From Nocardioides anomalus (lineage in GTDB: Bacteria > Actinomycetota > Actinomycetes > Propionibacteriales > Nocardioidaceae), in the NCBI RefSeq assembly GCF_011046535.1, contig NZ_CP049257.1:682001-746000 (forward strand): 64,000 nt of DNA, in the 5' to 3' direction. A model generated the notes under the pieces. That model worked only from the letters and a program-made list of their open reading frames with translations. It ran no database searches and was not told the origin of the DNA. Position numbers and translations under genes: made by a program. Shown here piece after piece: positions 20,342 through 28,680 of this stretch. How positions within the stretch are numbered: position 1 is the stretch's first letter; each line of letters begins with the position of its first letter.

Positions 20342-23300
20342 TGGCGGGGGTGCGGTCCTGGCGTCCGGTCGGCCCCTCCCGCGGTGGCCGGTCGGTCGCG
20401 GTGGCCGGTGACCCCGACGACCCGGCGGTCTTCTGGTTCGGCGCCTGCGCCGGCGGCGTGTGGCGCACCGACGACGGCGGCACCTACTGGCGCAACGTCA
20501 GCGACGGCCACCTCACCTCCTCCTCGGTCGGGGCCATCGCGGTCGCGCACTCCCGGCCGCAGACGGTCTGGGTCGGCACCGGCGAGTCCTGCACCCGCAA
20601 CAACGTGGTGGCCGGCGACGGCGTCTACCGGACCACCGACGGCGGTCGGAGCTGGACCCACCAGGGGCTGGCGGAGACCCGGCACGTCGCCCGCGTCCGG
20701 ATCCGCGACGAGGACCCCGACGACGTGTGGGTCGCGGCGCTCGGCGACATCTTCGGCCCCAACCCCGAGCGTGGCGTGTTCCGCACCCGCGACGGCGGCG
20801 AGACGTGGGACCACGTCCTCTTCGTCGACGAGGAGGCCGGCGCGGCCGACCTCAGCCTGCACCCGACCGACCCCGACGTCGCGTTCGCCTCGATCTGGCA
20901 GGCGGTCCGCAAGCCCTGGGAGATGGTGAGCGGGGGTCCGCACAGCGACCTCCACCGCACGACCGACGGCGGCCGCACCTGGGAGCCGATGAGCGGCAAG
21001 GCCGGCTTCCCCACCACGCTCAAGGGGCGCATCGGCGTCTCGATCTCGCCCTGCCGGCCCGAGCGGGTCTACGCCGTGGTGGAGGCGGCCGAGGACCAGA
21101 GCGGCATCTACCGCAGCGACGACGGCGGGGAGTCCTGGACGCTGCTCAACTCCGAGAGCGACCAGACCGGGCGGCCGTGGTACTACAGCCACGTCTTCGC
21201 CGACCCCGTCGACCCCGACACCGTCTGGACCTGCAACCTGTGGTTCTGGCGCTCGCGCGACGGTGGCGAGACCTTCAGCCAGGTCCAGACGCCGCACGGT
21301 GACAACCACGACCTGTGGCTGGATCCGCGCGACCCGCGGCGGATGGTCCAGGCCAACGACGGAGGCGCCTGCGTCTCCTTCAACGGCGGCCAGACCTTCT
21401 CCTCGGTCTACAACCAGTCGACCGCGCAGATCTACCGCGTCGACGTCTCGCCGCGCTTCCCCTTCGACCTCTACGGCACCCAGCAGGACAACTCCGGCAT
21501 CCGGGTGCCGTCGCGCTCGTGGAAGGGCGCGATCCGGTGGCCGGACTGCCTCGAGCTCGGTGAGGCGGAGGCCGGGGACGTGGCCTGCGACCCGGTGGAC
21601 GACCGGTTCGTCTACGTCGGGGGCGCCGGCTTCGGTCACCCGGGACCGCTGCTGCGCTTCGACCAGGTGACCGAGCAGGCGCAGGACGTCGCGGTCTGGG
21701 TCGAGCACTTCATGGGCACCGACCCGAGCACGCACCGGCACCGGTTCGGCTGGACCTACCCGATCCAGTTCTCGCGGCACGACCCGAGCGTGCTCTACGT
21801 CTGCGGTGAGCGGGTCTTCCGCTCCGCCGACGCGGGCATGTCGTGGGAGGCGCTGAGCGGCGACCTCACCACCGACGACAAGACCCTCCAGCTGGCCAGC
21901 GGCGGGCCGATCAACAAGGACACCTCGGGTGCCGAGGTCTACTGCACCCTCCACGCCTTCAACGACTCCCTGGCCGACCCGGGCGTGCTGTGGGCCGGCT
22001 CCGACGACGGGCTGGTGCACGTCACCTCCGACGCCGGCGGCACCTGGCGACCGGTCACGCCACCCGACCTGCCGGCGCTGGCCACGGTCACGGCCATCGA
22101 GACGTCGGCGGGCGACGCCGGCACGGCGTACGTCGCGGCGCACCGCTACCGCCTCCAGGACCGCCGGCCCTACCTCTACCGCACCACCGACCAGGGTGCG
22201 ACCTGGACCGACCTCACCGCTGGGCTGCCCGAGGACTGCGTGCTGCGCTGCCTGCTCGTGGACCCGGTCCGGCCCTCGGTGCTCTACCTCGGCACCGACC
22301 ACGGCGTGCTGGTCTCGACCGACGAGGCGGCGACGTGGTCGCCGTTGGGGGACCGGCTGCCGCCGGTGCCGGTCTACGACCTGGCCCTGCGCGACCACGA
22401 GCTGGTCGCGGCCACCCACGGCCGCGGCTTCTGGGTCCTCGACGACCTCACCCCGGTCCGCGAGGCCGACCGTGACGACGGGCTCCTCACCCTCTTCACG
22501 CCGCCCACGACCTACCGCTACCCGACGCCGACCGGCTTCGAGATGAAGGGCGAGGGCACCTGGGTCGGCGGCTTCCCCGGCGTACCGCTGGGCGGGGCGT
22601 CGTTCACCCGGGAGACCGCGGCGGACGGCACCGAGCACAACGTGGTCATCGACGGCGGCGAGAACCCGCCGGACGGGCTCGCCGTGCGCTACCGGCTGGC
22701 GGCGCCGGTGCCCGAGCGCGACCTGCGCGTCGAGGTCAGCGACCCCGACGGCACCGTCCTGCGCGTGCTGCCGGACCCGTGGGCCGACCCGCCGGCCGAG
22801 GACGCCGAGCGGGCCGCGGGGGAGCACTGCACGGTCTGGGACCTGCGCACCACGCCGGCGCTCGGGCCCGGGGACGACGGACCGGAGCCGATCACGCCGG
22901 GCCCGCGCGTGCCGCCGGGCCGCTACCGCGTGGCGGTGGTGGCCGGGGACGAGCGACGCGAGGCCGAGGTGAGCGTGCTGCGCGACCCCCGGCTGTTCAG
23001 CGGCGACGAGGCGATGGGCCAGCAGTACGACCTGCTGGTCGAGGTCCGCGACGCCCTGGCCGCGGCCGGGCAGGCGCTGCTGTGGCTGGACGAGCGGCTG
23101 GTCGACGAGGCGCTGCCCGAGGACGAGCGCACCGCGCTGGCCGAGGCGCGGCGGGTCGTGGGCGGGCACTCCGGCGGCCACGGCGACGACCTCAAGCAGC
23201 CGCCGGGGCTGACCGCGAAGATCAAGCTCCTCCCCGAGATCGTCAGCGAGCTCTCCGACACCGCGCCGACCGCTGCGGTCCGCCGGGTCTGGGCCGAGCT

Positions 23301-23358
23301 CTCGGCCCAGCTCGACGACCGGCTCCACGGCCTGGCCGAGCACGGGTGGACGCGGTGA
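20341..23358 (+). CDS. Large Asp-box (BNR/sortilin-like) beta-propeller protein
   Basis: This 1005-residue protein is annotated in relatives as glycosyl hydrolase or VPS10/sortilin-like. It has at least eight Asp-box turns of the S/T-x-D-x-G-x-T/S-W kind (RTDDGGTYW, RTTDGGRSW, RTRDGGETW, RTTDGGRTW, RSDDGGESW, RSRDGGETF, RSADAGMSW, RTTDQGATW). Together these build one or two 7- to 10-blade propellers over residues 1-720. A C-terminal beta domain and a helical tail (residues about 880-1005) follow. Unlike most of this class it has no signal peptide, so it appears to be cytosolic. It overlaps the PPOX stop by one base and the amidohydrolase start by 4 bp. Catalytic activity is unproven. Confidence 0.8.
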   Translation: MAGVRSWRPVGPSRGGRSVAVAGDPDDPAVFWFGACAGGVWRTDDGGTYWRNVSDGHLTSSSVGAIAVAHSRPQTVWVGTGESCTRNNVVAGDGVYRTTDGGRSWTHQGLAETRHVARVRIRDEDPDDVWVAALGDIFGPNPERGVFRTRDGGETWDHVLFVDEEAGAADLSLHPTDPDVAFASIWQAVRKPWEMVSGGPHSDLHRTTDGGRTWEPMSGKAGFPTTLKGRIGVSISPCRPERVYAVVEAAEDQSGIYRSDDGGESWTLLNSESDQTGRPWYYSHVFADPVDPDTVWTCNLWFWRSRDGGETFSQVQTPHGDNHDLWLDPRDPRRMVQANDGGACVSFNGGQTFSSVYNQSTAQIYRVDVSPRFPFDLYGTQQDNSGIRVPSRSWKGAIRWPDCLELGEAEAGDVACDPVDDRFVYVGGAGFGHPGPLLRFDQVTEQAQDVAVWVEHFMGTDPSTHRHRFGWTYPIQFSRHDPSVLYVCGERVFRSADAGMSWEALSGDLTTDDKTLQLASGGPINKDTSGAEVYCTLHAFNDSLADPGVLWAGSDDGLVHVTSDAGGTWRPVTPPDLPALATVTAIETSAGDAGTAYVAAHRYRLQDRRPYLYRTTDQGATWTDLTAGLPEDCVLRCLLVDPVRPSVLYLGTDHGVLVSTDEAATWSPLGDRLPPVPVYDLALRDHELVAATHGRGFWVLDDLTPVREADRDDGLLTLFTPPTTYRYPTPTGFEMKGEGTWVGGFPGVPLGGASFTRETAADGTEHNVVIDGGENPPDGLAVRYRLAAPVPERDLRVEVSDPDGTVLRVLPDPWADPPAEDAERAAGEHCTVWDLRTTPALGPGDDGPEPITPGPRVPPGRYRVAVVAGDERREAEVSVLRDPRLFSGDEAMGQQYDLLVEVRDALAAAGQALLWLDERLVDEALPEDERTALAEARRVVGGHSGGHGDDLKQPPGLTAKIKLLPEIVSELSDTAPTAAVRRVWAELSAQLDDRLHGLAEHGWTR

Positions 23359-24539
23359 GCGACCTGCTGTTCCGCGGCGTCCGGGTGCTCGACGTCGCCA
23401 CCGGAGAGAGCGTCACGCAGGACGTGGCGGTCTCCGCTGACCGGGTCGTCGAGGCGAGCCGCGTGGTCGATCCCCAGGTGCTCGACCTGCCAGGCGCGAC
23501 GCTGCTGTTCGGGCTCTGGGACTGCCACGCGCACCCCGGCTCGCTCATGCACGACCCCAGCGCCCGCGGCTACTTCGAGGGCGCGCCCGCCTGGGCGGTG
23601 CGCGCCGGCGCCAACCTGATGGACGCCGCGCGCCAGGGCGTGACCGGCGTCCGCGCGGTCTCCGAGGCCGACGGGGTCGACGTGGCCTGGTCGCGCGCCT
23701 TCGCCGCCGGGGAGTACGCCGGTCCGCGGCTGCTCGCCGCCGGGCCCGGGCTGCGGACCACGGGCGGCCACGGCACGGCGTACCCGCGGAAGCCGGTGGG
23801 CGTCGAGTGGGAGTGGGCCGTCGACGGCGCCGACGCGTTCCTGCGCGCCACCCGGGCCCTGGTCGAGCGGGGCGTGGACTGGGTCAAGGTCATGCTCACC
23901 GGTGGTCTCTACAGCGAGCACGAGAGCATCGACGACCCGCAGCTGACCGAGGCCGAGCTGGACGCGGTCCTGACCGTGGCGCACGCGCGCGGCGTGCCCG
24001 TGGCCGCGCACTGCGGCAGCGCGCGGGTGGCCGAGACCTTCGCCCGGCGGGGCGGCCGGTCGGTCGAGCACGGCTACGCCCTCGACGAGCGGGCCGCGGC
24101 GGTGATGGCGGAGCACGGCACCTGGCTGGTGCCCACCATGGCCGTCACCCAGGACGACGCCCTGATGGACGACGACGGCTGGCCCGAGCACGCCAAGCGA
24201 CGGGCCCGGGAGACGGCGGCGACCCACGCCGAGGCGCTGATGGCCTGCGTCGCGGCCGGTGTGCCGATCGCCGCCGGTGCCGACATCAACCCGATCGGCC
24301 GACGCCTGCACGACGAGCTGCACTTCATGGAGGTTGCCGGCATGAGCCGGCTCGCCGTGCTGCACGCGGCCACGGTCGGCGGGCGGAGACTGGCGGGCCT
24401 CGACGACCGCACCCGCCCCGAGCCGGGGGCGGTCGCCGACCTGCTGGTCGTGGCCGGCGACCCGCGTGAGGACCTGGCCGCACTGCGTGAGCCGCTGGCC
24501 GTGACGACGTACGGCCGGCTCGTGGTGTCGCCGGCCTGA
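23355..24539 (+). CDS. Amidohydrolase (imidazolonepropionase / Xaa-Pro dipeptidase-like)
   Basis: This 394-residue metal-dependent hydrolase is of the amidohydrolase superfamily, COG1228 type. Metal ligands are visible as DCHAHPG (near residue 56), the probable carboxylated lysine in WVKVMLTGG, histidines in VAAHCGSA and VEHGYAL, and the final aspartate in AAGADINPI. Relatives include Xaa-Arg/Xaa-Pro cyclic-residue dipeptidases and imidazolonepropionase. Being in a peptide-importer operon, a role in cutting imported dipeptides or amides is likely. Start GTG 23355 is coupled to the propeller gene. Confidence 0.85.
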   Translation: MSDLLFRGVRVLDVATGESVTQDVAVSADRVVEASRVVDPQVLDLPGATLLFGLWDCHAHPGSLMHDPSARGYFEGAPAWAVRAGANLMDAARQGVTGVRAVSEADGVDVAWSRAFAAGEYAGPRLLAAGPGLRTTGGHGTAYPRKPVGVEWEWAVDGADAFLRATRALVERGVDWVKVMLTGGLYSEHESIDDPQLTEAELDAVLTVAHARGVPVAAHCGSARVAETFARRGGRSVEHGYALDERAAAVMAEHGTWLVPTMAVTQDDALMDDDGWPEHAKRRARETAATHAEALMACVAAGVPIAAGADINPIGRRLHDELHFMEVAGMSRLAVLHAATVGGRRLAGLDDRTRPEPGAVADLLVVAGDPREDLAALREPLAVTTYGRLVVSPA

Positions 24540-24582
24540 GGAGCACGAGGACGATGGACGAGACGATGGACGGAGGAGAACG

Positions 24583-24816
24583 GTGAGCAAGCTGCGGTTC
24601 TGGGTGGAGGTGGCGCTGTCCGTGCTGAGCGGACTGGCGCTGGTGCTGACCCTGGTCTGGGAGGAGTGGATCGAGGAGGTCTTCGGGGTCGAGCCCGACG
24701 GCGGCGACGGCAGCGCGGAGTGGCTCGTCTTCCTGGTGCTCGCGGTGCTGGCCGTCGGCTCCGGCGTGCTGGCGCGCGTGGAGTGGCGGCGGCTGACGGC
24801 CGCGGGTGCGGCCTGA
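24583..24816 (+). CDS. Small two-helix membrane protein
   Basis: This 77-residue protein has two hydrophobic helices (VALSVLSGLALVLTLVW and EWLVFLVLAVLAVGSGVLA) around an acidic loop (EEWIEEVFGVEPDGGDG). No family with known function is recognised. A strong GGAGGAGAAC ribosome site supports translation. It is the last gene of the first peptide operon, 43 bp after the amidohydrolase. Confidence 0.7.
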   Translation: MSKLRFWVEVALSVLSGLALVLTLVWEEWIEEVFGVEPDGGDGSAEWLVFLVLAVLAVGSGVLARVEWRRLTAAGAA

Positions 24817-24838
24817 GCCGTCCCTCGCGGTCAGCCGC
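24808..24838. terminator. Hairpin between convergent genes
   Basis: GCGGCCTGA (24808-24816) pairs with TCAGCCGC (24831-24838) with one bulged base and a 14-base loop. It lies between the end of the small membrane protein gene and the end of the convergent IclR gene and could serve both. Confidence 0.4.
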
Positions 24839-25688
24839 GCGGCTGGGCCAGGCGGTCGAGCGCGACCGACTCCGAGCCGGCGACGGCGAGGTCGGCGGCC
24901 AGCCCGTCGGAGGGCATCGCGTCGCGCAGGTGCGTCGCGAGCCCCTGGAGGGCGCGCAGGAACGGGCCGTTCATCTTGGCCACGCTGACCCGGCTGGACG
25001 GGCAGGTGACGTTCACGGCGGCGAAGACGTGGCCCTCGCGGTCGCCGAGCGCCACCGAGAGCGAGCGCATGCCGATCTCGTACTCCTCGTCGACCACGCA
25101 CCAGCCCTGCCGACCGGCCTCGGTCACGACCTTGGCCAGCTCGGCCTTGGTGCGCACGGTCTTGTCGGTGTGGCGCTCCAGGCGCACGGCGTTGACCCAC
25201 TTGCGGCGCTGCTCGGGCGGCAGGGCGCCGGCCAGGACCCGCCCGCTCGACATGAGGTACGCCGGCATCCGGCTGCCGACCTCGAGGTTGATGCCGATGA
25301 GACGGCGGCCGCTGGCGCGCAGGATGTAGACGACCGACTGACCGTCCAGCACGGTGACGTAGCAGGTCTCGTCGAGCTCGGCGGCCAGGTCGTCGAGCAG
25401 CGGCTGCGCCAGGTCCGCGAAGGTCATGGTCGGCAGCACCGACCGGCCCAGCTCGAGGACCTTGGGCCTCAGCCGGAAGTTGCGGCCCTGCACCTCGGCG
25501 TACCCCTCGCGCACCAGGGTGAGCAGGAAGCGTCGGGCGGCGGCGCGGTTCATGCCGGCCTGCTCCGCGACCTGGGTCAGGGTCATCACGGGACGGTCGG
25601 CGCTGAAGGCGCGCATCACGTCGAGGCCGCGGATGAGGGACCGGACGTAGTCCCGGTCGTCCGCGTCACCGGCGCTGTCGGTGGGCAT
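24831..25688 (-). CDS. IclR-family transcriptional regulator (first of three)
   Basis: This 285-residue regulator has an N-terminal winged helix (SLIRGLDVMRAFSADRPVMTLTQVAEQAGMNRAAARRFLLTLVREGY split across residues 17-63). A C-terminal IclR effector domain follows, with RLIGINLEVGSRMPAYLMSSGRVLAGALP and later GWCVVDEEYEIGMRSLSVAL. It belongs to the PcaR/PobR-like group that usually senses small organic acids. It lies between the first peptide operon and the DapA-like gene, divergent from the latter. The two flanking promoters carry the same GTTC-N6-CGAACTTC site, so it is the likely regulator of both. Confidence 0.9.
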   Translation of the reverse strand: MPTDSAGDADDRDYVRSLIRGLDVMRAFSADRPVMTLTQVAEQAGMNRAAARRFLLTLVREGYAEVQGRNFRLRPKVLELGRSVLPTMTFADLAQPLLDDLAAELDETCYVTVLDGQSVVYILRASGRRLIGINLEVGSRMPAYLMSSGRVLAGALPPEQRRKWVNAVRLERHTDKTVRTKAELAKVVTEAGRQGWCVVDEEYEIGMRSLSVALGDREGHVFAAVNVTCPSSRVSVAKMNGPFLRALQGLATHLRDAMPSDGLAADLAVAGSESVALDRLAQPRG

Positions 25689-25768
25689 GCGCAGACCCTA
25701 GGGCACGCGCGTGCACCCGGGGCAGAGCCGCGGATTCGCCACGCCCGAGGCGAACCGTAGTACCGTTC

Positions 25769-25786
25769 GTTCACGATCCGAACTTC
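25769..25786. promoter_or_regulatory. IclR-type operator before the DapA-like gene
   Basis: GTTC-ACGATC-CGAACTTC (25769-25786) repeats the pattern seen at 14012-14029. It sits about 20 bp before the TTG start of the DapA-like gene, within a run of GTTCG/CGAAC half-sites (25751-25791). It also lies in the divergent control region of the IclR gene at 24831-25688. Confidence 0.6.
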
Positions 25787-25805
25787 GTTCGCTGGAAGGA
25801 ACATC

Positions 25806-26741
25806 TTGGACACAGGGTTCCGGGGGAGCTACACCGTCGCGGTGACCCCCTTCACGCCCGACGGTGCGACCGTGGACGAGCAGGCGCTGCGCCGCTTCGT
25901 CGACTGGCAGCTCGAGGTCGGGGTCCCGGGGATCATCGTGCTGGGCACGACCGGGGAGTTCCTGACCCTCAGTGAGGCCGAGCGCGAGACGGTCGTCGGG
26001 GTGAGCGTCGAGCAGGTCGGCGGCCGGATCCCGGTGCTGGTCGGGACCATGAACGCCGACACCCGGGTCGCGGTGCGCCAGAGCCGGCGGGCCGAGGAGC
26101 AGGGCGCGGACGGGCTGATGGTGCTCCCGCCGTACTACTACACGCCGACCGAGGACGAGATCATCCGTTACTACGGCGCCGTGTGCGACGCCGTGCGGCT
26201 CCCGGTCATGCTCTACAACAACCCCGTCACCTCCAACGTGGACATGTCCGCGCGGCTGGTCGCCGAGCTCGGCCGGCGCTTCGACAACGTGCGCTACATC
26301 AAGGAGTCCAGCCAGGACGTCGGCCGGGTCCGCGAGGTCGTGGACGCCTCCGAGGGACTGGTCAAGGTCTTCGCGGGCGAGCGGGTCGTCGACTCCTACC
26401 TGCTCGGCGCGGTGGGCTACGTCAACCCCTACGGCAACTACATCCCGTACGCCTCGCACCGCATCTTCGACCTGCTCGAGGCCGGGCGCATCGAGGACGC
26501 GCGTCGGGTCCAGCGGCTCATCGACGTCATCGACCACACCATCGCGGCGGGGCACCCGACCTACGGCCACCAGTGCTACTCCAAGGCGCTCGCCGCCCTG
26601 GCCGGCCACCCGGTCGGCGACGTGCGGCGTCCGCTCACGACCTTCGCCGAGCTCGGCGAGGAGGGCCGCGACCGGGTGCGCCGGATCGAGGCGGTCATGG
26701 CCGAGCTCGACGACCTGATGAGCGTCCTGGACAAGTCCTAG
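25806..26741 (+). CDS. DapA-like (dihydrodipicolinate synthase/N-acetylneuraminate lyase family) enzyme
   Basis: This 311-residue TIM-barrel Schiff-base lyase opens with GSYTVAVTPFTPDG. It has the GTTGEF turn near residue 45, the active-site tyrosine in MVLPPYYYTPTEDEI, and the catalytic lysine in VRYIKESSQDVGRV. This superfamily splits or condenses 2-oxo acids with pyruvate or dehydrates them; true DapA is possible but the setting is catabolic. A TTG start after GGAAGGA is chosen because no ATG or GTG fits. It is divergent from an IclR gene and leads into an EamA transporter 3 bp later. Confidence 0.85.
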   Translation: MDTGFRGSYTVAVTPFTPDGATVDEQALRRFVDWQLEVGVPGIIVLGTTGEFLTLSEAERETVVGVSVEQVGGRIPVLVGTMNADTRVAVRQSRRAEEQGADGLMVLPPYYYTPTEDEIIRYYGAVCDAVRLPVMLYNNPVTSNVDMSARLVAELGRRFDNVRYIKESSQDVGRVREVVDASEGLVKVFAGERVVDSYLLGAVGYVNPYGNYIPYASHRIFDLLEAGRIEDARRVQRLIDVIDHTIAAGHPTYGHQCYSKALAALAGHPVGDVRRPLTTFAELGEEGRDRVRRIEAVMAELDDLMSVLDKS

Positions 26742-26744
26742 GAC

Positions 26745-27734
26745 TTGCCCACCGAGCCCGGGGGGCCACGGGTCCCCGTGGCCGTCCCCTTCACGGCGCT
26801 GTGCCTGCTGTGGGGCACCACGCCCATCGTCATCAAGGCCGGCCTCGACGCGGGCTGGCCGCCGCTGTGGTTCTGCGCGCTGCGCCTGCTCGTCGCGGCG
26901 ACGCTGCTGGCCCCGGTCCTGCTCACGGCGTACGCCGGTGCGCCGCTCGGCGCGGCCGGGTGGCGGGTGGTCTGGCCGATCGGGGTCTTCGGCATGGCCC
27001 TGAACTTCGGCGTGACCGTGTGGGGCCAGCAGTTCATCGGCGCCGCCCTGGCCAGCCTGGTGGTGGCCACGCAGCCGATCACGACGACGGTGATCGCGCA
27101 CGTCGTGCGCCGCGAGGCGCCCACCCCGCGCTTCGTGGCCGGGCTGCTGGCCGGGGCCGCGGGGACCGTCATCGTCTTCCGGGGCGCGGGCGTGCCCGGC
27201 ACCCGCGAGCTGGTCGGCGCGCTCGCGGTCTTCGCGGGGGTGACCGTCTACGGCGGGTGCTTCGTGTGGATCAACGCGCGGGCCGGCGGGCTCGACGTGC
27301 TGCGGGTGGTCGCCGGGCAGAACCTCATCGGCGGGGTGCTCGTGGCCGCCGCGGCCCTGCTGCTGGAGGGTGCGCCGCGGGTGCCCGAGCGGGCCGACTC
27401 GTGGGTGCTGTTCGCCTACCTGGCCGTGCTGAGCTCGATCGTCGCGGTGGTGCTGGCCAACCGGCTCATCGCCCGCCTGGGCGCCGCGCGCTTCAGCGTG
27501 CTGTCCTTCATCACGCCCATCGTCGGCGTGGTCGCCAGCGTGCTGCTGCTGGGGGAGCGGCTGGACCACACCACCGTGGTCGGCGCCGTCGTCATCGGCC
27601 TCGCCCTGCTCCTCACCCTCGGTCCGAGGGTGGCGGGCGGGGTCAGCGGCGGGCCATCTCCAGGTCGTGCTCGATGGAGGTGGCCGTCGCGGCGAGCCGC
27701 GGCAGGAAGTGCTCGCGCAGCCGCTCGACGGTGA
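26745..27734 (+). CDS. EamA/DMT-family transporter
   Basis: This is a drug/metabolite-transporter-type membrane protein with about ten helices in two EamA repeats. The first begins FTALCLLWGTTPIVIKAGL; the second includes VLFAYLAVLSSIVAVVLANRL and ends at the helix near VVIGLALLLTLG. It may export a metabolite made by the neighbouring DapA-like enzyme. The TTG start 3 bp after that gene is listed; GTG 26778 would place the first helix right at the N-terminus. The last 30 or so residues are basic, atypical, and lie over the 3' end of the convergent IclR gene, a 92-bp overlap. Confidence 0.8.
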   Translation: MPTEPGGPRVPVAVPFTALCLLWGTTPIVIKAGLDAGWPPLWFCALRLLVAATLLAPVLLTAYAGAPLGAAGWRVVWPIGVFGMALNFGVTVWGQQFIGAALASLVVATQPITTTVIAHVVRREAPTPRFVAGLLAGAAGTVIVFRGAGVPGTRELVGALAVFAGVTVYGGCFVWINARAGGLDVLRVVAGQNLIGGVLVAAAALLLEGAPRVPERADSWVLFAYLAVLSSIVAVVLANRLIARLGAARFSVLSFITPIVGVVASVLLLGERLDHTTVVGAVVIGLALLLTLGPRVAGGVSGGPSPGRARWRWPSRRAAAGSARAAARR

Positions 27735-28446
27735 CCCGCGAGGTGTGCGCGCTGGTGTTGATGGCGGCGACGACCCCGCCCCGCGGACCGTGGACCGGCA
27801 CCGCGATGGACCGGATGCCCTCCTCGAGCTCCTGGTCGACCATGGCGTGCCCGTCGCGGCGCACCTGCGCGAGGATCCGGCGCAGCTCGTCCTCGCCGGT
27901 CGCGGTGTGCGGGCTCAGCGCCGGCCGCTCGTGGCGCGCGAAGTAGGCGGTCAGCTCGGCGTCCGGCAGTGCGGCCAGCAGGACCCGCCCCATCGAGGTG
28001 GCGTACGCCGGGATGCGGCGACCCAGGTCGATGCGGACCGCCATCAGGCGGTCGCTGGTCGCGCGGGCGATGTGCACGATGTCGCTGTCGTCCAGCACGC
28101 TCGCGCCGCAGGACTCCTGCAGGTCCTCGCTCAGCGTGTGCAGGTGCAGCTGGGTGATGTCGGCCAGGCCCATCGAGGACAGGTAGGCGTAGCCGAGGTC
28201 GAGGACCGGCAGCCGCAGGCGGAACAGCCGCCCGCTGCTGCCGACGTACCCGAGCGACTCCAGGGTCAGCAGGAAGCGGCGGGCCGCCGCGCGCGTGAGG
28301 CCGGTCGCGCGGGCGACCTCGGACAGCGAGAGCTCGGGGTGCTCCGCGCTGAACGCCCGGATCACCGAGAGCCCTCGCGCGAGGGACTGCACGAAGTCGT
28401 CGGGGCGCTCAGCGCCGGCGTCGAGCTCTGGACGCACTGCGGCCAT
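27643..28446 (-). CDS. IclR-family transcriptional regulator (second of three)
   Basis: This 267-residue regulator has an HTH in residues about 15-60 (DFVQSLARGLSVIRAF, LSLSEVARATGLTRAAARRFLLTL). The effector domain has VRIDLGRRIPAYATSMGRVLLAALPD and GHAMVDQELEEGIRSIAVPV. ATG 28446 is preceded by a GGGGAG site and matches the length of its paralogs; a longer frame upstream to 28533 has no ribosome site. It is divergent from the second peptide importer and probably controls it. Confidence 0.9.
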   Translation of the reverse strand: MAAVRPELDAGAERPDDFVQSLARGLSVIRAFSAEHPELSLSEVARATGLTRAAARRFLLTLESLGYVGSSGRLFRLRLPVLDLGYAYLSSMGLADITQLHLHTLSEDLQESCGASVLDDSDIVHIARATSDRLMAVRIDLGRRIPAYATSMGRVLLAALPDAELTAYFARHERPALSPHTATGEDELRRILAQVRRDGHAMVDQELEEGIRSIAVPVHGPRGGVVAAINTSAHTSRVTVERLREHFLPRLAATATSIEHDLEMARR

Positions 28447-28680
28447 CTCCGTCTCCCCTGGGACCGGGCGACCCCTCGGACGCCGACAGGACGGGCCGGA
28501 CGCCGTTGTTCGCTCCGCGGACCTTATCGCCACAGTGCGAATTTTTCGACCGGCCGCAGACCTGTCGTTGTATTCGCCTAGCGTGCTAATGTCCGTCAGC
28601 CGAACGCGGCAGCGTGGCTGACGATCGGCGGTGACCCTCTTCTCTCGCCCCCTCGCGGGCGACGATCAAGGAGCGATGTC
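28447..28680. promoter_or_regulatory. Divergent control region of IclR and second peptide operon
   Basis: This 234-bp region has no gene. It holds CGAA-TTT-TTCG (28538-28548), a short palindrome that could be an IclR site. An extended -10 element (TG-C-TAATGT, 28584-28592) points toward the binding-protein gene but has no good -35. CGTCAGCC (28594-28601) pairs with GGCTGACG (28616-28623), an 8-bp inverted repeat in the leader. An AAGGAG site precedes GTG 28681. Confidence 0.45.

Noticed and set aside
20266..23343. A 1025-residue minus-strand open frame opposite the Asp-box propeller
   Set aside because: Composition is typical of antisense frames in high-GC DNA and the plus strand has at least eight clear Asp-box repeats.
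26758..26785. GC-rich self-complementary stretch at the start of the EamA gene as a terminator
   Set aside because: It lies within the likely coding region just after a 3-bp intergenic gap and has no supporting context; the DapA-like and EamA genes look co-transcribed.
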